A stretch of 64,000 nucleotides of DNA from Plantago major (taxonomy: Eukaryota; Streptophyta; Magnoliopsida; Lamiales; Plantaginaceae), in contig CM048841.1 of NCBI GenBank assembly GCA_026545765.1, forward strand, positions 72,414,217-72,478,216, written 5' to 3'. The translations under genes were made by a program, and so were the position numbers. The notes under the pieces were generated by a model, which saw only the letters and a list, made by a program, of their open reading frames with translations, was not told where the DNA came from and did not search any database. Every line of letters begins with the position of its first letter. Within the stretch, counting starts at the first letter, position 1. Shown here in pieces: positions 36,363 to 46,453 of this stretch.

Positions 36363-36427
36363 CGTTGTTTCAGTCTAGAATCGATTGCCACAATGTCGAA
36401 TCTCATGTACTCTAGACTGAAACAACG
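36363..36427. repeat. 17-bp perfect inverted repeat over the F-box stop codon
   Basis: CGTTGTTTCAGTCTAGA (36363-36379) and its exact complement (36411-36427) are separated by 31 bases. The right arm contains the last codons and stop of the F-box gene. In the mRNA this would form a stem-loop at the end of the coding region. Confidence 0.9.
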
Positions 36428-37479
36428 GTTTCCTTGTAAGGCATAGGAGGTGAGTAGTAAGTAAAACGATCATCTTCTGTTTTAACATGAATCTTTGTTG
36501 TGCAATGCGAAACAGGGTCATATAAGATCATCAGCCCCTTACCAGTGGATGCGAAAATCCGATTCCTCTTCCAAACTCCAACTTGATCAATTTTGGAAGG
36601 CAGGACAACAGTATGAACTTTTCTCCAACATCCCTTTTCCTCCATCAACCATATGTCAACAATCTCGAATGTATAAGTTAATATAGCAAGATAGTCGTTA
36701 TACAAATCAAGTTCCACTTCGTGTAATGATGTAACAATCTGTTGCTGCGGCATCTTAATCTCCTGGAATGAATCATTACTCATATCAAATGCAAGAATAA
36801 CAGAACTGCCTGTCATCCTGTTATATTTCATCCAGTAACAAAATCCGTTCGCGTATATAGCACGAGAGTACTTAGCATCAGGATCAGAAAGGACTCGTTC
36901 TTGTTCAAACAATCTCCAACATTTGTAGCTCGAATTCCACACAACAGAATGAAGCAGATTTCCGCTTTCCCTGATCAAAACAACCTTGAATTCATCCGTT
37001 ATAGGATCAACTCCAAACCCGAAATCAACGACACCATGAAACTGAGGATGGAAGTCAGGGAGCTGCCTAAACCCTTTAGTATATGGATTACACAAACAAA
37101 GCCTATCCCCAGCTTGCAGCACACAAACTACACCCTTGCAAGCGCCATATATTTTACGAATTGAATTCGGAAACCATCCGTAATGAGCGACACGGTGATT
37201 TTCCAGTCGTCGATCTGGAAAGAATGAGAAAGCATGATAATCAATGAACATATGGTCAGTATGTTCATATACAGAGTCGTCGTCTTCCTCAAAGACTGCA
37301 GCTTTAGTCCAGTAAAGAAGAAAGCCATCGGAGTTTTTGAAATTGGGGCTGGTGATGAGTGAATTCCAGCTGTGGGAGACGGATTTGAAACGAAGCAATG
37401 ATTTTACAGGCAATTTTAATAATATCTCAGTGATAAGTTCTTCGGGAAGAAGGCAAGAGCTGATTCGGAGAGATTTCAT
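36412..37479 (-). CDS. F-box protein with F-box-associated (FBA) domain, single exon
   Basis: The 355-residue protein starts at ATG 37479 (MKSLRISSC). The open frame extends 27 nt further only by using TTG, and TTTCTACAG just upstream looks like a 5'-UTR intron acceptor, so ATG 37479 is preferred. The F-box lies at residues about 10-50 (LPEELITEILLKLPVKSLLRFKSVSHSW) and would bind SKP1 in an SCF ubiquitin ligase. The rest matches the plant F-box-associated beta-propeller-like type (GVDPITDEFKVVLI, VWNSSYKCWRLFE, then a C-terminal block). That part would choose the substrate, which is unknown. No breaks are seen. This is a fast-evolving plant family, so no specific name is given. Confidence 0.93.
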   Translation of the reverse strand: MKSLRISSCLLPEELITEILLKLPVKSLLRFKSVSHSWNSLITSPNFKNSDGFLLYWTKAAVFEEDDDSVYEHTDHMFIDYHAFSFFPDRRLENHRVAHYGWFPNSIRKIYGACKGVVCVLQAGDRLCLCNPYTKGFRQLPDFHPQFHGVVDFGFGVDPITDEFKVVLIRESGNLLHSVVWNSSYKCWRLFEQERVLSDPDAKYSRAIYANGFCYWMKYNRMTGSSVILAFDMSNDSFQEIKMPQQQIVTSLHEVELDLYNDYLAILTYTFEIVDIWLMEEKGCWRKVHTVVLPSKIDQVGVWKRNRIFASTGKGLMILYDPVSHCTTKIHVKTEDDRFTYYSPPMPYKETVVSV

Positions 37480-37601
37480 AGTCTCTAGAGCTCTCTGTAG
37501 AAACAAAATTGCATAGCGATAAATTAATCTGCAAATATAAATTGAAGAAAGAAAGCTATGGAGGAATTAACCCTAACGAATTGAGGTGAGGAAGACCAGT
37601 G

Positions 37602-37609
37602 TATATATA
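37602..37609 (-). promoter_or_regulatory. Probable TATA box of the F-box gene
   Basis: TATATATAC on the minus strand lies about 125 nt before the ATG. The transcript leader would carry CTTCCTCACC and AATTCCTCC and possibly a short 5'-UTR intron ending TTTCTACAG at about 37498. Confidence 0.5.
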
Positions 37610-37619
37610 GTATATAGGC

Positions 37620-38456
37620 AATTATGTGTTGTCCAGTTGCAGCTCCGAGTACCAGTTGAAGAAGGATTTGCGTATTAGTCCCTGTGATTTTTATTGTTTT
37701 CGTTTCTACAATTGAATAATTCGTGAAACAAGTAAAATGAGAATTACACGAAAACTCAACTTGAATTGGAAAAACTCAATTTCAATTTTTTTTGACGAAC
37801 TCGCCGTAGGAGTCTTATTGTGAGAGATTATGAGATAATTGGTGAGGTAAGAAGTTAGAATACATGAAAAGGGACTTTTGCATCTAAAATCCTTTAAGAT
37901 TCTAATTTGATGTTTAGATCTCTTATTATTTAAAAATTACATTCAATTTCAAATCCATTTGAGAGTTTGATTTAAGGCTCTAGGATTTGACTTTTAGAAT
38001 TTGAAAGTTTGGAGGTTAATTGAAATATGAAATTTAATATAAAAGGACAATTTTGACACTTTATCATTCTTTCTCTCTCGTGATTTAATTTTAGTTCCGA
38101 CCGTTTCATTTTTTTTAGAGAAAATACTTAATATAATATTATAATTAGATAAAGTTTGTTACAGACCGAATAAAAGTACGAGTATCTAGCTTAGTTCCGA
38201 CCGCTTCATTATATGTCAATATTTGGACTCATCGTAATTTATAAAACAAAAGATCTAAATGTAAATTCGATAATTAAAATGGTTAAAAATAGATTAAACA
38301 AAATTTGGTATTTTGCATGGTTATCTATCCAAACTCGAACATGCAAGGGTTCGGTTAAAAAAGTCAAGAGACTCGAAGCTTTCTGCATAGTTTCGTATAT
38401 TTATCATTTTCAGCTATCCAACTTAACTTCATATGTTAGGCTCGTTTTTCAATCAA
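37620..38456. other. AT-rich intergenic DNA
   Basis: This stretch lies upstream of the F-box gene. It is AT-rich with no supported ORF, repeat array or RNA gene. The short plus-strand ORF at 38213-38509 ends in the neighbouring CGAAT array and is not credible. Confidence 0.5.
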
Positions 38457-38557
38457 ATTTATCGAATCGAATCGAATGGAATCGAATCGAATCGAATCAA
38501 TGGAACTGAATCGAATCGAATCGAATCAATCAAACTAACTGAATCGAATCGAATCAA
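38457..38557 (+). repeat. CGAAT pentanucleotide array, first copy
   Basis: GAATC/CGAAT units are repeated about 18 times with interruptions (ATGGAATC, CAATCAAACTAACT). A second array in the same orientation lies at 39362-39443. Confidence 0.92.
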
Positions 38558-38711
38558 GAAATTATTGTAATAATAATAACAATTATATGATGGTATATAT
38601 AATCACAATTAAAAAATATATTATTTTGTCATCTTTCTCACATTCTTCCTACTTTTTTCTCGCTATTTTACATTTTTATTTATTATCAGATAACAAACTT
38701 TAAAACCAACC

Positions 38712-38945
38712 GTGGAAGGTACTTTATATGATGCCTCAAATGGAAGACACATATCAAATATACGTGATTGTTGCTACCTTCACTCGCATAATTTTATGCG
38801 ATGTGTAAACTTGAAATACCATGGTAAACATGATATCAATGTCCAAGTGGAGTGGATAATGATTTATCGAACGACAAGGAAAGAAACGATGAATGTGGTG
38901 CAAGGAGATGACATTGAGAATTTACGCCTATTCCGTGCAATATAG
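38712..38945 (+). CDS. Small ORF between the CGAAT arrays, unknown
   Basis: A 77-codon frame starts MEGTLYDASNGRH and holds a Cys/His-containing stretch (DCCYLHSHNFMRCVNLKYHG). Coding-like composition continues in broken frames to about 39000 (acidic, E/D/I-rich). It may be a remnant of a transposon or pseudogene. I recognise no family, and chance coding is possible. Confidence 0.2.
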   Translation: MEGTLYDASNGRHISNIRDCCYLHSHNFMRCVNLKYHGKHDINVQVEWIMIYRTTRKETMNVVQGDDIENLRLFRAI

Positions 38946-39237
38946 AGCCCGAGGAAGATAATATAGAGTTCGATGAGGAAGATAATATAGAGGAATAAAT
39001 GCCATTTTTCAATATTTGTGATATATAATATTATTTTATAAAGTTTGGTCCGATTTTGGTTTGGTTTAACTTGTTTTGGAGTTTTGAACATGTAGATTTT
39101 TGTTAGTTCAAATTGTAACTTATACTTTTATTTCATTGATCTACTAAAAGTCGATTAAAAAGAAAGAAAGAAAAAGTTGAAAATAACTCAATCGATAAAT
39201 TTTCTTATTTTCCTCGCATAAAGATCGTGTGTAAATA

Positions 39238-39254
39238 AATGATAAATAATATTA

Positions 39255-39313
<59 letters not shown>

Positions 39314-39357
39314 AACAACAACAACAAATAACAACAATAATAATAATAATAATAATA
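39238..39357. repeat. TTA/TAA microsatellite, palindromic
   Basis: AATAAT units change to a long TTA run and then to AAC/AAT units, so the block is self-complementary and could extrude a cruciform. It lies directly before the second CGAAT array. Confidence 0.93.
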
Positions 39358-39361
39358 TGAA

Positions 39362-39443
39362 TTTAATGAATCGAATCGAATCGAATCAAGATTTGAATCG
39401 AATCGAATCGAATGAATCGAATCGAATCGAATCGAATCGAATG
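39362..39443 (+). repeat. CGAAT pentanucleotide array, second copy
   Basis: About 14 CGAAT/GAATC units in the same orientation as 38457-38557, broken by CAAGATTTGAATCG and GAATGAATCG. The pair encloses about 0.8 kb of AT-rich DNA. Confidence 0.92.
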
Positions 39444-39809
39444 AAGCCAAATGAAGTTAAAGAAATTTCACTTACTATAAAAGAAAGCTATCCACATCCA
39501 ATCAATAATTTTTTATTTTTTTTAAGGGAATCCAATCAATAATTAAAAATCTTACATTTACACCCAACTTACACATTTTGCCAATAACTAACACATTTTC
39601 TCATTTTTTTAATGCTAAATTTAATTTTTCATAAAAACTGCACACAAACTAATGTATGAAATTCTAACCATCTTATTTTCCCTTTTCCTGGGGCGTGGAG
39701 GGAGGATGAAATATATGCAAATTTTAGGGATCACTCCACACAAAAATCCAAACTTAATTGGCAAAAATCTAACCATCTTCTTTTCCCTTTCTTGGCACGA
39801 TGCGCAAAA
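39444..39809. other. AT-rich flank left of the copia nest
   Basis: No gene is visible. Two similar segments (AATCTAACCATCTT with TTTTCCCTTT; about 39663-39685 and 39766-39790) suggest a small local duplication. The LTR of the nested copia starts at 39810. Confidence 0.4.
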
Positions 39810-40338
39810 TGTTGTAATTAAATCAAAAATTTTCAATAAATCTTACTCATTCAACCAACTGATGAAAAGAGTCTGTTGAGTTGCCAAGTTTGTTTTAACT
39901 TTGTTTACTATACACAAACTCATGTTTTGCTGGAGACACTAACAAAGTTGTTGCCATGCTATTATTAGTATGTTGTTATTAAAAGTTGCTGGTTTTTTAC
40001 TTTTTTAAATCAAGAGATTAAGGAATTTGTTGGAGTTTGTTGCTGAACGTTGAAGACCATTATTATATATAATATAATGATACCTTGAGGCAGAAGAAGA
40101 GACACTTTAAGAGTCATATTTTTCAGCAACTCTCAACGTTTTCCTTAAAACTTCAGTATTCAAAATTAATTCTTGGGCTATCATTTTTCTACCGATTCCT
40201 TGACACCGGTTCTTAACCGAAGGGTGCATTTAATCCTGGGAGAGTATTTGAGCAGTAGGCGAATAACTCTTTAGGACAGTGCGTTACTTAGCACGACTTG
40301 CACTACTTGTTTGCATCTTTTTAACATATTTTCCAACA
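39810..40338 (+). repeat. 5' LTR of the host copia element
   Basis: It is colinear with 58929-59018 plus 60084-60366. Shared blocks include CAACCAACTGATGAAAAGAG, CATGCTATTATTAGTATG and GGTGCATTTAATCCTGGGAG. The end at 40338 (TCCAACA) is chosen because it complements the TGTTG start; it cannot be tested on the 3' copy. Position 39884-39894 (CCAAGTTTGTT) is the empty form of the MULE target in the other LTR. Confidence 0.75.
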
Positions 40339-40356
40339 ATCTAAAGAGTTATTACC

Positions 40357-40704
40357 ATGGAAAAAGATGCCAACAACACCTCCTCCACTCCTTTAGCAAA
40401 TGATGTCGTGAGAATGATTCTTCAACCCAAAAACCAGCCTCCGAAAACAGTACCCTTCACTTGATGCCTCAACTTCCCCTAAGCCAAACCTTTCCCAGAC
40501 ATCTCAAAAATTGAGATGTTCAGCGGTGAAAACTACAAAAGATGTCAAGAATGTGTTTTCTCCGTTCTTGACATGCATGGTGTTGCCGTTGCACTTACCG
40601 AACCACAACCTTCTGCTACTGCTGATCCAAAAGTGATGGAATTATGGGTCCATGCCAACAAGGTGTGTAGGCATACCATCATTAGCACATTGTCTAATGA
40701 TTTG
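40357..40704 (+). pseudogene. Copia gag, 5' part (before the gypsy insertion)
   Basis: The ATG at 40357 opens MEKDANNTSSTPL. A frame change near 40460 is followed by the Gag core KIEMFSGENYKRCQECVF and then LWVHANKVCRHTIISTLSNDL up to the insertion. The next codons resume at 54907/54912 with FDVYCSYKEAK, so the two halves join exactly once the gypsy element and one ATTTG copy are removed. The protein is of the UBN2 Gag type. Confidence 0.85.
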
Positions 40705-41566
40705 TGATATGGACATATAAGTCCGCCACCCAAGAACTCGAGAAACGCTTTTAACCACGATCAGAGAAGTCAAGTCCGCCACCCAGAAGTAAAGCCCGAC
40801 ACAAGACAAACATAAGGACCGGCACCAGTAAAGAGTTCCAGAACAAGAAAACTTCATATACAAGTCCTAAAGGAAAGTACCCAAAAGGCCCGGCATTAAG
40901 GTCTTAACGAACTTCGGTCTCTACAAAAGGTCCGCCTACAGGAAGTCCGCCATTACTAACGTGAGATAAACGCGCCACCTACCTCCGAGACCACGTGGCA
41001 CGTTATCGCCAAGCCGACAAGATCCCGGGAATTCAGACTGCCTGTCCCCCAAGCTTCCTCTATAAATAGCCCGCATTTACTACTCATTAAGGTACGCAAC
41101 TACCACTCAAAAATCTACTCTCTAACTTTTGGGTCCGAGATAACTCGATCAACCCGTCATACAAGTTGAGTCTTAGTCCCGGACTGCCCAAGGCAGGCCG
41201 GCCCAAAAGGGTCTAACCCCTTCCTTTTGTACCCAGGAGAAGTCCGGATCGAACTTCGCCGGCCCTTACCTGGATACGGACCGTCATAGAATTGAACCAA
41301 GAATTGCCTTATCTGGGTTCATAACATCCCTAATCAAGGTGGAGCCGGACAGATCCAAATTTCAAGGACCCGGTTGTTTTGCCGGACCCCGCATTTCGGA
41401 CCAAAACTAAAGCTCTTGCCGGACCCCAGTTTGCCGGACCAAAACTACTAAGCTCTTGCCGGACCCGCGAACTAAAAGGATCCCAACCACGCGAACTGAC
41501 CACTGGACTTTCCTGAACTACGCTCTTGACCCTGGAATTTGACTTAACCAGATTTACCCCACATCA
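40705..41566 (+). repeat. Gypsy 5' LTR
   Basis: An 862-bp direct repeat of 54059-54906. The TATA box TATAAATA lies at 41061-41068, with a start site expected near 41095. The repeated phrase GCTCTTGCCGGACCC near the end (about 41412-41470) is an internal short tandem whose copy number and spacing vary between the LTRs. Confidence 0.93.
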
Positions 41567-41569
41567 TAT

Positions 41570-41587
41570 TGGCGCCGTCTGTGGGAA
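41570..41587 (+). other. Primer-binding site of the gypsy element
   Basis: TGGCGCCGTCTGTGGGAA lies three bases after the 5' LTR. It is the primer site usual for Tat/Ogre-type elements, where it is assigned to tRNA-Arg. Confidence 0.85.
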
Positions 41588-41607
41588 TCACTTAGTACAA
41601 AAAGCCA

Positions 41608-43690
41608 TGGCTCCAGCTGAAGACGTACTAGAAGGACAGCTCCAGTAATCCTTAGATCAACAACTTCTGATGTTGGGCCCCGGAGTCAAGTTCGCAACCG
41701 CGCCCCACGGGAAGTTAATCCTTCCACGGGAAATCGACGGATCAATGAACATGATGATATGGATGGCCTCAAGCTTCTCTCCACCACGGAACGATTTAAC
41801 GGACGGCAATGCCCTCCCAATCCACCGACTCCAACACCCGTAGACGCAATGACTGTTATACCTCAGGTCACTGCCGACGGACTACTGGCTGGGTATAATG
41901 AAGCTCAAATTCAACTTCTGCAAGCCGCCCTGTTATTAAGGACCCAACCTCAATTAGGGTCAGGCATGAACCTTCCAAACAACTCTAACCACGCACCACG
42001 AAGAAGCGCGCCCGTATTGCCAATCCAGAACCAACCTCCAGTAACGACAGATCACGTGGTGGAATCCAGAGGACCCCCGAACTCTCGAAATACCGATCGC
42101 TCCGAAAGTCTCAGAGCCTCAAGCCATAGAGCCCCGGGAGACTTACGAGACATACTAAACCGCCGAGCTCGGAGTAATTTGCACTCAAGAAACAATCAGA
42201 GGACAGATGGAGAGGAGAACAGGGGAGTCAACGAGAGAACACGTCGTGACCCAACTCCTTCTCGAACCACCGCGCGAAATTGGCAACGTCAAGATAACAG
42301 GAGAAGGGACCACGGGGAGCGATATGATGAGGAGAACGAAACTCTCAACGAGTACAGGGGCGACACTCCACCCCACCGCCATGAACGATCCCGTAATGAA
42401 AGAATACAGTCGCCAACCAGGATGACTAGGAATGATGATTATCGAGTCCACAGGAGGGGAAGCCGAGATAGGAGAAGGGAACATCATCAAAACCGAACCA
42501 GGTCAAGGTCTGCTAGGACTCATAGGGGAGACAGGCACATGGATGAAACCGAGCAAATTAAAGAACAAGTTAGGATCCATGAAGCTGCCCTAGAATTGGA
42601 ACGGTCAAAGCTAGAAGCACTTACCCATGCAAGAGACATCGTGAAATATGGAAGGAGCTCATCCTCTTTTAAGCTATAAGGGACACTGAACTCCCTCCGG
42701 GAAGGAGTGTCCCGAGTTCTAAAGAAATATATGAGGGAATCACATGCCCAATAGATCACCGAATTCGTTTTGAGGCATCCCTGGGAGGCATGGGAGTACC
42801 GGACAATGTGAAGGCACAGTTATTTCCCAACACCCTCTACGGACCCGCCATGACTTGGTGGAAGCACCTCCGGCCCAACACTATAACATCCTAGGATCAG
42901 ATGATCGCCAAATTTACTCTGCAATTCGAGAACTTCCTCGAGAACAATGGCCCGTCAATACCTAGTCAAATCGCAAAAGGAACACGAAAGCTTGAGATCG
43001 TTTGTCAAAAGGTTTGAACAAGCAGTTGTCCTTGTTGAGTCACACCCCATCAAAGATCGAGTATTCCACATGGGCGAGAACACCAATAATGCTTCATTCC
43101 GCTACACGATCGTTGATGCAGGAGTAACCACCGAACGAGATTTGAATGAAGTAATCAAAAAATTCTTGAGCACGCACGAAACCCTTGACAAAATGGTTGT
43201 AAGAGCCGAGGTCAAGAAGGCAAAACCAGCACCAGATAACACAAGGTTGGGAAATCAACATTTCGAGCAAAATTGGAAAAGTGATAGAAGAGGAAGGGTT
43301 GAGGAAAGAAGAAGATCTCCCCGAAAGGGCTACATAAACTACGCTGACCTGAAAGCCCCCAAGGAACAAATCTTGACCATCATGCAAAGTCAAGGCTTCT
43401 CGATCCAGTGGCCCCCCAAGCATGTGGAAACCAGTTCACCAGAACTCGAGCAATCGCTACTTCCACCAACAAACGGGACACTCAACCGAAAATGCACGAC
43501 CTCAAAGTGTGAAATCCAGAGGTTGATCGAAATGGGATACTTGCAAGAATACGCCATGAGAAAGCCCGAGGCACCGGCAACGCCGGTTTTACAAAGGTAC
43601 CAAATTAACGAGCCGTGGTGCAAGGGACCGGGGAAATGCATCTCCCCATCATTCTCCCCCCAGAGGATCCACTTCGGGCGTAATAGATGA
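41608..43690 (+). pseudogene. Gypsy gag (frame-broken)
   Basis: A first ATG at 41608 (MAPAEDVLEGQLQ) meets an early stop. The open block 41759-42679 is a long Arg/Ser/Asp-rich region (many RR, SR and RD pairs; residues about 100-270) ending in a short coiled coil. The Gag core follows in other frames near 42780-42930, with the signature AMTWWKHLRPNTI at about 42848-42890. The block 42947-43690 continues it (LRSFVKRFEQAVVLV). At least three frame changes and stops separate the pieces. The order matches Tat-type Gag. Confidence 0.82.
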
Positions 43691-43738
43691 AAGGCCCGCC
43701 CTGCATAAGAGACGCTGCTTAGCCCAAGAAGACAATCA

Positions 43739-45778
43739 ATGTTACCCGGACCACCGAGCCTGAGAGGACGCCGGGAGGCTAGGAGATCCCCAAGTCCGGC
43801 ACAAGAGAACAAGAGGATAGCATACGTCGAAACTCAACCAACTTACGTGGATGATAACCCGGTCCGTTTTGGGAGAATACTTAGCATTGCCGGAGGACCT
43901 ACCGGAGGAGACAGTAGGAATGCTAGGGAAGCCATGGCAAGATCACTGAGAAATTCGGATGAAAGATCCGTCAATACGATGGCTCCCGGCACCAACATGA
44001 TCACCTTCGACGAATCTGAAGCACCCCCTCCATGCAAGGGAGAAGGATTGGTCCATGACCCGGATGTCCCCTTGGTGGTGGAAATGGACATAGCAGGTTA
44101 TGAGATCACCAAGGTATTAATCGATACCGGTGCCTCCTCTAACATTCTCTTCATGAGCACTGTCCGAAAAATGGAAATGAGTTTAAGAGGATTGTTACCA
44201 GTAACAACAGACCTCGTTGGCTTTGGAGGAAACCGGATCAGGCCAAGAGGAATCCTGTATCTCTCGGTTTCCATGGGAAAAGCTCCACTCAGGATTACTC
44301 ACCAAGTCCCTTTTGTTGTCACCGAGGCAGGTTGCGAATACAACATAATTATGGGGAGACCAGCTCTGAATCAATTCAAAGTAGTGGTGTCAACCTTCCA
44401 CCTAAGGATGAAGTTTCCCACCGCGGCAGGCATCGGATCCCTTAGTGGAGATCGGAGAAGAGCATGGGAATGCTACACTCTCTCTACCAGAAGGGTGTCG
44501 CGGCCTTTTAGGAGTGAATACGATATAAGGAGAGAAGAAGAGGAGCGAAGAACAAAGAAACAGTGCCTCTTTATCCAACAAGAAAGCCGAAGGAAGAGGC
44601 GAGAAAGACCTCCCGAAAAAGGAATTAACTGGTTGAAAATGGGCGTAGAGAAAAGGAAAATGGCCGCAACGGCCAAGGAGTGCGAAGATAGAATCGATGA
44701 ATATCAAGTCATTCCCCCTGAACCACATGGTGAAACGCCGACCAAAAGCTTCTTCCATGAGAACCGGATGGTCCCCCATGAAGACATCTTAGAAATCCCA
44801 ATTGAAGAAGGATACACCGAAAAAACAGTGAAAATCGGCTCGGAAATGGACGCAGAAACAACCATCAAAATGATTGCCTTCTTAAGAAGGAATGCCGATG
44901 TTTTTGCCTGGGGAACTAAAGATCTGAGCGGTATAGATCCTCGAGTCATGGTACACGAACTCCGCGTTGATCCAAATGTCCGACCCATTCGACAAAAGAA
45001 GAGAGACCATGGTCCCGTCCACAACAAGATCATCGCAGATGAGGTAGAACGACTACTCAAGGCAGGACACATTGAGGAGGTTCATTACTCTGATTGGATA
45101 TGCAATGTGGTCCTAGTCGAGAAAAGTCCGGGAAAATGGAGGATGTGCAATGATTTCACCAGTCTCAACCGTTTCTGCCCAAAGGATCCCTATCCCCTGC
45201 CAAGAATTGATCAATTGGTGGATTCAACTGCCGGGTGTGCACTGTTAAGTTTCATGGATGCTTTTCAAGGCTTCTATCAAATCAAGATGGCTGAGCATGA
45301 TATCGAAAAAACCTCTTTTATCACCGCAGGAGGAGTATACTGTTTCAAGGTCATGCCATTCGGCCTACAAAACGCTGGCGCCACCTACCAAAGATTGGTG
45401 AACCAAATGTTCAAAGAAGAGATTGGCAAATCAATGGAGGTTTATGTAGATGACATGCTGGTGAAAAGCAAGGAGACATCTGATCACATCCCCCATCTGG
45501 AAAGATGTTTTGCCATAGTAAGAAAATACGGAATGAAACTCAATCCAGCTAAATGCACATTTGGAGTAACCGGAGGAAAATTCTTGGGGTACATGGTGAC
45601 ACAAAGAGGGATCGAGGCAAACCCAGAAAAGATAAAAGCCATATTGGAGCTTCCACATCCGGAGAAACTCAGGGACGTTCAGAGACTCGTAGGGAAGGTT
45701 ATTTCCCTTAGCTTCATTTCAGATCACCGAAAAGAACCTCCCTTTTTTCAGAATCCTAAGGAAAACGGACAAGTTTGA
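43739..45778 (+). CDS. Gypsy pol: aspartic protease and reverse transcriptase (679 codons, open)
   Basis: The frame runs unbroken from 43739 (the ATG is within gag-pol, so the true start is upstream) to a stop at 45778. The protease active site is VLIDTGASSNILF (residues about 127-139), with IIMGRPALN as the flap-side block. RT spans residues about 400-650: WICNVVLVEKSPGKWRMCND, SFMDAFQGFYQIKM, MPFGLQNAGATYQRL, the catalytic YVDDMLVKS and KFLGYMVTQRGIE. A frame change near 45742-45750 (a C3T6 run) makes the true continuation read FFRILRKTDKFEWN. All RT catalytic motifs are present. Confidence 0.9.
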   Translation: MLPGPPSLRGRREARRSPSPAQENKRIAYVETQPTYVDDNPVRFGRILSIAGGPTGGDSRNAREAMARSLRNSDERSVNTMAPGTNMITFDESEAPPPCKGEGLVHDPDVPLVVEMDIAGYEITKVLIDTGASSNILFMSTVRKMEMSLRGLLPVTTDLVGFGGNRIRPRGILYLSVSMGKAPLRITHQVPFVVTEAGCEYNIIMGRPALNQFKVVVSTFHLRMKFPTAAGIGSLSGDRRRAWECYTLSTRRVSRPFRSEYDIRREEEERRTKKQCLFIQQESRRKRRERPPEKGINWLKMGVEKRKMAATAKECEDRIDEYQVIPPEPHGETPTKSFFHENRMVPHEDILEIPIEEGYTEKTVKIGSEMDAETTIKMIAFLRRNADVFAWGTKDLSGIDPRVMVHELRVDPNVRPIRQKKRDHGPVHNKIIADEVERLLKAGHIEEVHYSDWICNVVLVEKSPGKWRMCNDFTSLNRFCPKDPYPLPRIDQLVDSTAGCALLSFMDAFQGFYQIKMAEHDIEKTSFITAGGVYCFKVMPFGLQNAGATYQRLVNQMFKEEIGKSMEVYVDDMLVKSKETSDHIPHLERCFAIVRKYGMKLNPAKCTFGVTGGKFLGYMVTQRGIEANPEKIKAILELPHPEKLRDVQRLVGKVISLSFISDHRKEPPFFQNPKENGQV

Positions 45779-46440
45779 ATGGAACAATGAGTGCAAGGAG
45801 GCGTTCGAGAACTTGAAGCTCTATTTATCCCCCCCACCTCTACTTTCCAAACCAGAAGAAGGAGAGCTATTGTACATCTATCTCGCCATCACTCCTGAAG
45901 TAGTGAGTTCCGTCCTAGTGCGCATACAAAAGAACGAACACCTTCCAAGACTACCTAAGTAAAGTATTGGGAACGCGGAGAAAACTACAAGGAAATAGAG
46001 AAGTATGCCTATTGTCTAGTAGAGGCCTCAGAAGCTCAAGCCATACTTCCGATCCCACAAGATAGTGGTCCTCACAAACCACCATCAAACAGTCTTAGGT
46101 GACCTCAAGTCGTGAAGGTCACTAAATGGACGATCGAGTTAGGAGATCATACGATCGAGTATCAAGCTCCATCCGCCAAAAAGCCTGTGTCCTAGCCGAT
46201 TTCAGCCAATATCCGGGAACATGGAACCTCAAAAGGATAAAGATGAGCAAGCCCCAAATAAGCCCCGAAGATATTTCACCAACAAGCCAGGTTTTGACAT
46301 TAACAACAGAAATGGCTGAATTGGATAAACAAATAAATCAGGAAGTCGATCCCGTGGCAGAATGGATTATCGCTGAAAAAGAAAGTCCTAGCTTACCTCC
46401 CCACTGTAAGGAGAGCCGCCAGATCGCCTCTAAAACATAA
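45708..46440 (+). pseudogene. Gypsy pol: RT connection / first RNase H region (broken)
   Basis: After the frameshift the reading continues KFEWNNECKEAFENLKLYL...LSKPEEGELLYIYLAITPE to about 45960, then breaks again. The block 46126-46440 ends in the linker ISPEDISPTSQVLTL. In the Tat lineage this part holds the original RNase H of the RT before a second RNase H domain. Several stops are present. Confidence 0.7.
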
Positions 46441-46453
46441 ACCAACCCTACGA

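Noticed and set aside
37480..37506. N-terminal extension of the F-box frame (FLQRALET)
   Set aside because: It needs a TTG start and overlaps a likely splice acceptor (TTTCTACAG). ATG 37479 places the F-box at the usual distance from the start.
39205..39450. ORF made of Tyr and Ile runs
   Set aside because: It is low-complexity translation of TTA/TAA repeats.
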